From Phallusia fumigata (Eukaryota > Chordata > Ascidiacea > Phlebobranchia > Ascidiidae), in the NCBI GenBank assembly GCA_008931825.1, contig QXVZ01022531.1, positions 1 through 27,795 of the forward strand: DNA of 27,795 bases, written 5' to 3'. Below, in pieces: positions 20,701 to 27,795 of the stretch (within the stretch, counting starts at the first letter, position 1; every line of letters starts with the position of its first letter). Position numbers and translations under genes: made by a program. The notes under the pieces are model-generated. The model did not search any database. It saw only the letters and a program-made list of their open reading frames with translations, and was not told the DNA's origin.

Positions 20701-23700
20701 CCTGATGTAACTTTGACTATTGCTGCAGCCAACCTGATAATAAACTTTTAGTGACCTTTTCCATTTTGGTTACATGTAAAATAACATGTAAAACATCAAA
20801 CTTGCAGTAATAAATGTTGCTGTTTACAAAAATCACATTTTTGGGGGCCAATAGGTTAACCAGTGGGTCAACTGGGTCATAAGGTAACAGAGCACAACTT
20901 TAGTACCCAATTATCATGTGTGTGAATTTGAATGTTTTTCTTAATGACATGTGAGGAACACACCGGCTTTAGACCAAAACAAATTCAGACATGTCCCCTT
21001 CATGAAAGCATAAATGGGAAATACCTGGTGTTTGTGATATTGCTGGCGGTATAGAAATAGGATGACTTTGAAGTTGATCTTTGGGAAAATTTTCATTCAC
21101 TTGTACTCTGAAAGAATTATAGACAAAACAAATTATAATTTAAATACAGTGGCTGTTTAATGATAAGCGGGTAAAATTAATGGAAATGACAACTACATAC
21201 ATAGGCGTGGACTTGAATTTTTGGGCATGCCAAATTATATGACGTCATGAAATACCAAATATCTTTTCTGGCGCTTAATAGGGTGAGACTATGTTAAGGT
21301 TTGCAGTTTACAAACTGCATGTAATGCATATCTACCGCTGGGTACTATTTGTCACAAAAATGAATGTTTAAATTCCAAATCTGCATGTGGCAAGTGTGTT
21401 GAAGTTTTCAATGATGCTTTGTTTAGATTTAACATTTATACCTGCACAGGGTATTACACGATTACTACAAACTGTCAAAACTTAATCCCATACAGCAATT
21501 GTGGAAAAACTTGACCCACTATTCTTCAAAATATGCATAGTACCTGTCATCTGTTTCGGCAAAATTTTGAGATGGCGGTGGAGTTGGTGCGTTGGATGAA
21601 CATTCTGAAGACAATGGGTCACCATCAGAGGGGGGCGAGTGCTTAGAGAGATATCTTGTGGGTTTGCTTTGTCTTCTGTAGTTTTCGGTTAGCCCTGGGT
21701 CGTGTTTTGCTTCCAGTGAACAAGATAATTGAGAGGAGCTGAGTTGATTTTCTGCATGAGGTTGAAGCCAGCTATCATATTTTTTGTCAGAATGATTTGA
21801 TGAACCACTGTGGTGCCTTTGTCTCTTCTCCTCATTGCCAGTGGTTAGGGTTGATATAGAAGTTCCATTTCTAAAAATGTAAGATATTGAAAATTATTAA
21901 ACCAGAGCAAATTTTTTTGTTCGACTTTTAATTTCTGAATGCAATTTATCGAGGGAAAACATTTTCTCTGTTGACAAATTTTTGTTAATGATGATTTAGC
22001 CAAAATATACAAATGATATTTTGTTTTTGTCAACAACTAGATAAATCAGATAGATTTTCCAGGCGACTATTTTATTTTGTCCTGGTCTTACAATCTGTAC
22101 ATGCATCATATGTTGCCATTTTGCCCATTTTGACTGTGATTGTATCTAAATGCTACAAATAGATTAGGCTAGAATTCTCACGTAATAGGTATATCTGTAG
22201 AAATCTCTTCTTTGGCCAACATTTGTTCAATTAGTTTCTGCTCCACTTCCTGATGCTTGCCAGCCTGTACAAGGAAACAAGATTACTATAAACCAAACCA
22301 CATAATTTCTTTTTGCTTGATCCATTTTTTTCACACAAACTTAACTCTTCCTGTATGGTCTTGCTATGCACAGAACATAAATGATATAAAATTTATCAGA
22401 AACTAAAAATAATACCCTGTTGAAGAAATGTTGCACACATCTCTTTCTCTCTTGTGAAACTAATGCATCAGCAAAAATTTAACAGTAAGTTTTTTTTAAG
22501 TAGCAAAATATCTTTGCCTATTTGCAATTAAATATTCATTACCTGCATATCTTCTTTTGTGAAGCTGGCCTCTTCTTCTGCCAACTCGTGCAAATACATA
22601 CAGTCGCTTTTGTGGCACTGCTGATTTTTGAGGTAAGTACTACAGTATTTGGTCGTACCCAATGAGGCTAAATCAAAAACAGAAACTATAATGTGCATTA
22701 TCAAACCTTTTTCTCAAATAGTATGAGATTTATACACACTATTGCATGTTTAAGTTGGTATATGTATAGATATATCTACTTAACAAGCAAGAGAAATGAC
22801 TAACTCAGTCTTATAATCAACATGCAACCAAAGTCATTGTTTGGTGAGCTCTGGTAATTGTGTTTTATTACGGTTAAATCTCCTGCTTTGCATAATATTG
22901 ACAAACATTTACCCTTTAATGTTCGACCATCAATGTGAACATTGTTGACTGACTGAATAGCTCCTAAAGCCTCCTCCATTTTTGAGTATGTTACATATGC
23001 ACTGCTGCTTGGTCCCTGCAACATTCAGTTGGTGAGATAAAGTTCACATATCTTTTGTTCTCAATAAAATGCAAATGATGTGACTTACTTGGGAACCTGC
23101 ATAGGCTGTGTTGTTATTGATCACCACTTTAACAATTTTTCCATATTTTCCAAAATATTCCTGCTTTTTTAGCACCTTTAGAAAACACCAGCATAGTGTA
23201 AAGGGTTAGCGAGTACTTTGGTAGGAAAGCACTACTTGAAACCTTTAATACAGCTCTGGAATTATTGCAACTTTAAATCTGTGCTAGTGATGTTGGTTTG
23301 CTGTGAGTTATGACATTTGGTTAAATTACTTGATATACAATTATTTGTGTATTGCCTGGTCATGAACCTTTTAATGAAAGTGGGAAATGAATCACTTCAA
23401 ATACAAATTAAAAAACTTGCATATGCCTTATTAGCCTTAAAAAATATAACAGAAGTTTACATGCTATACTTCAGGAACTCATAATGTGAATGCCCATTAA
23501 TTGAAGATTTACCTCAGGATCAGACAAACGATGTGATAGTCCAACAACAAAAACAAGATTTCTTTGTAGAACTCTAATGGCTGACAAATGTCGACGATTA
23601 TCGGTCAATTTCTGACGGCGTTGAACCTCTTTTTGCCTTTTCTCATTTCGTATTTTTTGAAGATCTGACCCAGTTAATGGCTTGAATTCTGCTGGATTTT

Positions 23701-24008
23701 CTGGGTATGACTGTAAAGTTGATAATTCGTTATTAGCACAACAATAACAGCCTTTATAAATAAGCCTCCGCTATTTGAACAAAAAAGTTTTGTGGATTAA
23801 GCCTAGCAGACATGATTACACTTACAGTTCGACATGCAGGACACAACCCATTTTCATCTGTTCGAATTCGATGCCAACAAAACCTGCAAACTTGGTAGCC
23901 ACAAACACATGGAAAAAAGTTAATGTCATCTGCTTCTAATGGTTCCATACAAAGAGGACACTCTGCTGCATCATTTCCTTCATTTATTTCTTGAATCTGG
24001 ATTGGCAT
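17754..24008 (-). CDS. CNOT4: CCR4-NOT transcription complex subunit 4, RING-type E3 ubiquitin ligase
   Basis: CNOT4 is a ubiquitin ligase tied to the CCR4-NOT complex, acting in mRNA decay and in quality control of stalled translation. Fourteen exons join in frame to 860 residues: 23826-24008, 23513-23710, 23089-23175, 22913-23015, 22543-22667, 22182-22264, 21544-21870, 21025-21107, 20025-20090, 19900-19963, 19651-19766, 19128-19336, 18882-18947 and 17754-18626. Domains: C4C4 RING with Cys 17, 20, 34, 36, 41, 44, 56, 59 and Leu19, the counterpart of the residue that contacts the UbcH5 E2; a basic coiled linker (~80-108); an RRM (~111-191, NLVFVVGL and SSAYVTYS); a CCCH finger (Cys199, 208, 213, His217). 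The long tail keeps DDLGFDPW (~519-530), WQNGLRALLPSVNINF (621-636), HWMKSLQTLADF (777-788) and two PPPG[L/F] motifs (731-735, 833-837) of the type bound by GYF domains. The ATG at 24008 has A at -3; an upstream GTG-initiated extension is unlikely. Confidence 0.96.
18627..18881 (-). other. Last CNOT4 intron
   Basis: A 255-base GT-AG intron (CAG|GTATTT donor, CTGTTGTAG acceptor) ahead of the single 873-base exon that encodes the conserved C-terminal third of CNOT4. Nothing else is seen in it. Confidence 0.7.
20091..21024 (-). other. Longest CNOT4 intron, 934 bases
   Basis: GT-AG (CCAG|GTATTT, CTTTTCAG). It is AT-rich with few CpGs. No snoRNA boxes, open frames of note or repeats were recognised in it. 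Confidence 0.65.
21108..21543 (-). other. CNOT4 intron, 436 bases
   Basis: A GT-AG intron following the 327-base exon that encodes a Ser/Pro-rich linker. It is AT-rich, and no feature is seen. Confidence 0.65.
23176..23512 (-). other. CNOT4 intron inside the RRM, 337 bases
   Basis: This GT-AG intron interrupts the RRM after its first beta strand and helix start (SDPE|VLKK). The acceptor TTTTCTAAAG is less usual but keeps the conserved protein frame. No other feature is seen. Confidence 0.65.
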
Positions 24009-24064
24009 CTTGAAGTAGCTTGGTAAGGCTTGTATGTTTTCACAAAGTGGGTGCACAATTTGAA

Positions 24065-24070
24065 CTGAAA
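24065..24070 (-). promoter_or_regulatory. Splice acceptor 56 bases before the CNOT4 start codon
   Basis: The minus strand reads CATTCATTTTTTCAG and then 56 bases to the first in-frame ATG of the RING protein. The pyrimidine tract and CAG make a good acceptor, so a 5' noncoding exon or a trans-spliced leader probably joins here. There is no in-frame ATG between acceptor and start. Confidence 0.5.
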
Positions 24071-25533
24071 AAATGAATGTTTGGGCTTAGTAATTTTTGT
24101 ATTAGTTGAAAAAGATGTATTTTTAATTTTTGCATTAAAAACACTTTTAGTTTGTCATAATTACTGTTTTGCTACACAAATGCTTATTATGAGCTTTGGT
24201 AAATGACATGTGAACCTTGGAAAAAATGAGTTTGTTAATTCCCTACAATCAACCTCTGATTAATGCCAATCAGACAAACTAGAACCAATAACTTATGAAC
24301 ACTTCCAAAAATCTACAAATTTTTGTAGGCATATATTCGTGGTACACAATTTATGGTTTAAAATGGTCAAGCCAGTACTTGTGTACATAAGCATCGATTC
24401 CTGCGATGGCGTCAACCCCACGGAAAATTTAAGGGGGGCAATCATTATGAAAGTTTATGCTACCACCCAAGAAATTTCCTGGATTCATTATTAAATTTTT
24501 GCTCCAAAACATATGTTGCTTGCACCGACATGAGGATTTTCTAAAGACTTGTTTACAATAAACCTTAGTGGGGCAAGTGACACAATTTTTCTTATTGTCA
24601 TTAAACAATACAAGAGGAAGTCCCATTTAGTGGGTCTCTTGTGTTTCATGCACCGATAATATTAGCGATATCAGATAATCTAATGATGCTATGATCCAAC
24701 AGGCATACGTTGTGTATTTGATCATGTGTCAGACAACTTGGATTTGATCATTTTACTACTGCACATAAAAAAATTAAAAAATCAATGCCTATATGCTTGT
24801 GAGTAAAACATTTTCAACATTTTAACAAGATTCCTGATGATGACAACAGTGCTTGTCAAAATAAGTCTTGCTTGGATCTTTTGTTGAGACTATTCATGTT
24901 TAGTAGGTCAACTTGTTAATATGCCTAAACCTCTTAAATTTAACACTTGTGAATTTAGGTTGAAACTCAACCATGCAGTTGCCTTATTTAACACCATACT
25001 AAACCCAAAGTACAGTTCGAAGAAAAAATATATAAATGCACATAAAAAGGTTGGTCCAGCACCAACTAATAAAATTAAATCAAGTTTGTGTACTGCATGT
25101 GTTTAGAACAGCAAATTTTTGTACAGACTGTTCTGTTTCAGGTTTGTTAGCTAGCGAATCACACCCTACAAGGCCCTTGACTTTATGTTGACCTTACAGA
25201 AGCTTTTGAGTTGTTTTAGACAGAAAATTAGTCTACGCATCAGTAGAAGGCATACAAATATTAATGGCTAAAAGCTAAAATACCAACAACTGCAGTTAGC
25301 TTTAATAGAGTTATGCTGTTGTATTTCGGCCAAAAAACATTACCAGGCCAAGTACCCTAAAAACAAACGATACATAAAAGACCAACGATACACAACTTAA
25401 CTAATAGGATTGCCACTAGGTGGCCCCGCAGACACAAATAAAATAAACTGCAGGTTTTCAAAACTTTAGCAGGAAACGAATAACAGCACAAGATTACCAA
25501 ATATACGCTAACCCGGTTGGAGTTTTTTAAACA
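24071..25533. other. Region upstream of CNOT4, no gene seen
   Basis: About 1.46 kb of AT-rich sequence lies between the CNOT4 acceptor and the poly(A) signal at 25534. It should hold the CNOT4 promoter or a 5' noncoding exon. The open frames (24429-24626, 24921-25106) have no protein-like features. A perfect 7-base inverted repeat (TCTGATT/AATCAGA) at 24255-24274 is the only structure noted. Confidence 0.5.
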
Positions 25534-25539
25534 TTTATT
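25534..25539 (-). terminator. Poly(A) signal of an unidentified minus-strand gene
   Basis: TTTATT on the plus strand gives AATAAA about 55 bases beyond the TAG of the open frame at 25593. The spacing supports that frame being a real 3' terminal exon. Confidence 0.4.
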
Positions 25540-25592
25540 TTTCCTAAATTTAGCAAAAATAGTGTAAAAATGTACAGAAACTAGGTTTTTGT

Positions 25593-25759
25593 CTAAATTT
25601 CATCATCGGTGTGCCGACCAACGACTGACTGGGTCCTATAATAGAAGTACGACATCAGGCTGCCTGCTATATTGTTCATTGGTGGATGAAGGTTCGTTGA
25701 CCCACCGAGATCCACTGGGCTAAAGTATTTTATTTTTCGTAGATGCGGAAAATGACCTT
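25593..25759 (-). CDS. Possible terminal exon of an unidentified protein
   Basis: The minus-strand frame ends with MSYFYYRTQSVVGRHTDDEI and TAG, after a stretch containing RKIKYFSPVDLGGSTN. Its composition is protein-like and an AATAAA follows 55 bases after the stop. A possible acceptor (GATGACAG) would open it at 25759, but it has no pyrimidine tract and the hAT-like element begins only 16 bases upstream. If no intron is used, the frame opens with an ATG inside the end of that element (25778). I do not recognise the protein, and it could also be a decayed gene end. Confidence 0.35.
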
Positions 25760-25775
25760 CTGTCATCTTCATCGT

Positions 25776-25983
25776 CATGGATGGCAGTCCAGTACGGTAT
25801 ACGCAGAAAAATTATTAAAAAGTTCGATATACGGTGGTTCAGTACGTCTTTCGCAATGAGGTACGTGGTACGCTGATCTCAATATCGTACCGTGCCGTAC
25901 CGTACCGAAAGGTACCGTACGCCAATTGTAACCTACTACTGCGCACAACTTCCGTACCGTACTGTACCATATTGTCATCCCTG
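25776..25983. mobile_element. Non-autonomous hAT-like MITE, 208 bp
   Basis: The left end CATGGATGGCAGT and the inverted right end CAGGGATGACAAT agree at 10 of 13 positions, and both ends go on to CAGTACGGTA. The flanking 8-mers TTCATCGT (25768-25775) and TTCATCTT (25984-25991) agree at 7 of 8, as expected for an 8-bp hAT target-site duplication with one later change. CAGGG-type ends are usual in hAT elements. The inside is rich in GTACC/GGTAC steps and has no transposase frame, so the element would depend on an enzyme made elsewhere. Confidence 0.6.
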
Positions 25984-26969
25984 TTCATCTTATGTCATTT
26001 ACTAACATCCGTAACAGTAGTTTGCGTGTATAAGATAAAAATGTTTTAAGGTGTTGTAGGAGTTTGGCGCAACATTGAAATGTAAACGTGTTGATAACAA
26101 AACAGTAAGTTAAATCAATCGTAGTTTTTAAGACCGGCCTCCTTATAGAACATATATGGTCTTGGACCTACACATTTCATCGGATCGTTCAGTTCTAACT
26201 TCCAGCTACTGGGGCGTGGAAAACAGGTAACCTTTAGAGTTGTGGCTTCCAGTCATGAATAAAACTTGGTCTTGACCCACTTGCAAAAAAAATGACGGCA
26301 CTAGCACAGAAACAAAAACAATATTTCTGGTCCTTGGCTCTTTAGTAGCGTAAACAAATGTTAATGAAATAACAAACCAGCTTAGGTTTTAATAACGTAA
26401 GTCAAATGGTACAGATTGAATTTAAGGAGTCTAGACAACAGTATGAGCGTTCTCTCGTCAATGAACGACAGATGACGTCAGATCGTGTAAAAAAACTGAC
26501 GTCTGTGGAATGAACTTTTCGGGCTTTGTTGACGCGTGATAGTTGAATCGGCGTCTCTCCTGTCACATCTATGAGAATAAGAGCCCCGGTTGTAAAGCTC
26601 CTTATAGTCGAGGGGATAATATTGAGAGACATGTGTTAAATGGGCGACTGGTGCTTGAATTTAAATTCTCATTGTGATCTTGTTTGTTCAAGGAACAGCA
26701 CAAGCATCACTGCTCATCGTGCGGAGTTAATATTTAATCCACCATTTCGCGTCTACCACTCTCATTACAAGACAATAACCTGACAACCAAAGCTAGATCG
26801 GTGTGTTATGGTACACAAAGGCGTCGTGTAATTACGGTCCAAACGTATGTCGTTGATTCGACTGATGTTGTTTTGAAGTGCGTTTGGAATGATACACACT
26901 TAAACATAAACGAGCTATAAATTGTCTGATCAGCCCAAGTGGGGGAATTAGAAGTTAAGAGCCGTGTTG
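25984..26969. other. Right-hand region, unassigned, with possible minus-strand exons
   Basis: No gene can be assigned. Two minus-strand open frames look protein-like. One is 26115-26252 (45 codons, including SSWKLELNDPMKCVGPRPYM, ending in TGA). The other is 26495-26632, with TTGALILIDVTGETPIQL, which resembles part of an ankyrin repeat and ends at a possible donor (GAC|GTCAGT). Neither has convincing acceptors, so neither is called as a CDS. The region is CpG-richer than the CNOT4 introns. Confidence 0.3.
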
Positions 26970-27198
26970 AATTGTGCGTTAGTGGTGTGAAGAGCAAATA
27001 ATTTGTATGAGGCATAACTTTATTGTTTTATCTCTCAGTATACGTTTTGCACACAATACGGTGGTATAGCAGAAGGTAGACGANAATTGTGCGTTAGTGG
27101 TGTGAAGAGCAAATAATTTGTATGAGGCATAACTTTATTGTTTTATCTCTCAGTATACGTTTTGCACACAATACGGTGGTATAGCAGAAGGTAGACGA
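26970..27198. repeat. Perfect 114-bp direct duplication around a single N
   Basis: Bases 26970-27083 and 27085-27198 are identical over all 114 positions, separated only by the N at 27084. Exact identity and placement around an N point to two contig ends that overlap but were not merged, rather than a biological tandem repeat. Sequence to the right may therefore be offset by about 115 bases. Confidence 0.9.
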
Positions 27199-27795
27199 AG
27201 GTAGCGCTTCCCACATGAAGCAATCTGAAATTAGTAGCTTCTCACCGTCGTGGCAAAGTTCATCATATCAAAGAGCGATATGGAAGGCACGTCGCAGAAT
27301 ATCGGGAAAGCAAAGTGGTGCCATATCAGAAGCTGAGTCCAAGGTACCGAGACTCGTTTGTTCGTTGATCATAGAAACTAGAGAAATAATTCGTATCACC
27401 CCGAAAAGCACAATGCCGACATTACCCTTTTCGTCTGAAAACCTTCTGTAATTGTAGGTCCTGCGACAAATGTTGGGGCCATTGACGAAACCTGACTTCT
27501 CGCGATGGGTCAAAGGAGAACTTTTGGCTCCTGGTGAAAGCTGGATCGTATCGCGGTCTCCTTCCCAGCAAAGAGGGGTATGTTGCCCGTTGTAAAACAT
27601 TACTGGATATGATACTTGTGAAAAGAGATTATAAACTATTTTAGCTGCACCATCACGGATTGGAAAGGTCGTCATTTCATGTTATTCCGACACAAAAAAA
27701 TGATGAAACTAGTGATAGTGAAGAAAAAACCGAAACCGAGAAGACAAGGATAAGACCTTCTTCGTCCCTACCACACGAGTAAGCTATGTACTCCC
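27199..27795. other. Right end of window, no assigned gene
   Basis: The sequence is GC-richer than average here, with overlapping open frames on both strands: plus 27215-27451 (78 codons) and minus 27268-27675 (135 codons). The minus frame contains a hydrophobic stretch, VGIVLFGVIRIISLVSMI, but no family is recognised, and frames of this length occur by chance elsewhere in the window. A gene continuing beyond the window edge is possible. Confidence 0.35.

Noticed and set aside
24009-24056. CNOT4 start extended upstream to a GTG
   Set aside because: Non-ATG starts are not expected here, and the first ATG (24008) lies in a good context just before the RING.
24255-24274. Perfect 7-base inverted repeat upstream of CNOT4
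   Set aside because: Too short to mean much in AT-rich DNA, with no nearby T-run or conserved context.
27268-27675. 135-codon minus-strand open frame with a hydrophobic stretch
   Set aside because: No family is recognised, another open frame overlaps it on the plus strand, and it lies next to a suspected assembly fault. Mentioned only in the region entry.
1-27795. CRISPR arrays, rRNA genes, complete tRNA genes, bacterial operon signals
   Set aside because: None seen. The window is spliced animal DNA, and no cloverleaf with proper arms was found on either strand by eye.

Overview
The window looks like nuclear DNA from an animal. It is AT-rich, with multi-exon genes, short GT-AG introns and AATAAA-type poly(A) signals. 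It carries a chordate-like nucleolar transcription factor (UBF), the CNOT4 ubiquitin ligase and a VDR/PXR-type nuclear receptor. Compact genes, small introns, and splice acceptors only a few bases before the start codons of UBF and possibly CNOT4 suggest a tunicate (ascidian, Ciona-like). That assignment is an inference and was not checked against a database.

Layout, left to right. Bases 1-58 (or 1-93) may be the last coding piece of an unidentified plus-strand gene, followed by about 4 kb with no gene I can defend. From 4308 to 7697 on the plus strand there is a split gene for a nuclear-receptor ligand-binding domain that ends in an AF-2 helix; no zinc-finger DNA-binding domain is visible anywhere upstream. 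A 2.4 kb gap with no clear gene follows. From 15785 down to 10398 on the minus strand, 21 coding exons join in frame into an 808-residue UBF/UBTF with six HMG boxes and an acidic tail. From 24008 down to 17754 on the minus strand, 14 exons join in frame into an 860-residue CNOT4 (RING, coiled linker, RRM, CCCH finger, long conserved tail). The receptor and UBF are convergent; CNOT4 and UBF lie in tandem. Right of CNOT4 there is a possible terminal exon of an unidentified minus-strand gene with a well-placed poly(A) signal, a 208-bp non-autonomous hAT-like element with target-site duplication, and an exact 114-bp duplication around a single N that looks like an assembly seam.

The three recognised genes are not a pathway. 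UBF drives rRNA gene transcription in the nucleolus, CNOT4 is the E3 ligase associated with the CCR4-NOT mRNA decay machinery, and the receptor is a ligand-sensing transcription regulator. The points most worth following up are the apparent absence of a DNA-binding domain from the receptor, an extra acidic block inside UBF between HMG boxes 3 and 4, two UBF introns that appear to use GC donors, the hAT-like element, and possible unrecognised exons at 16.1-16.6 kb and 25.6-26.6 kb.
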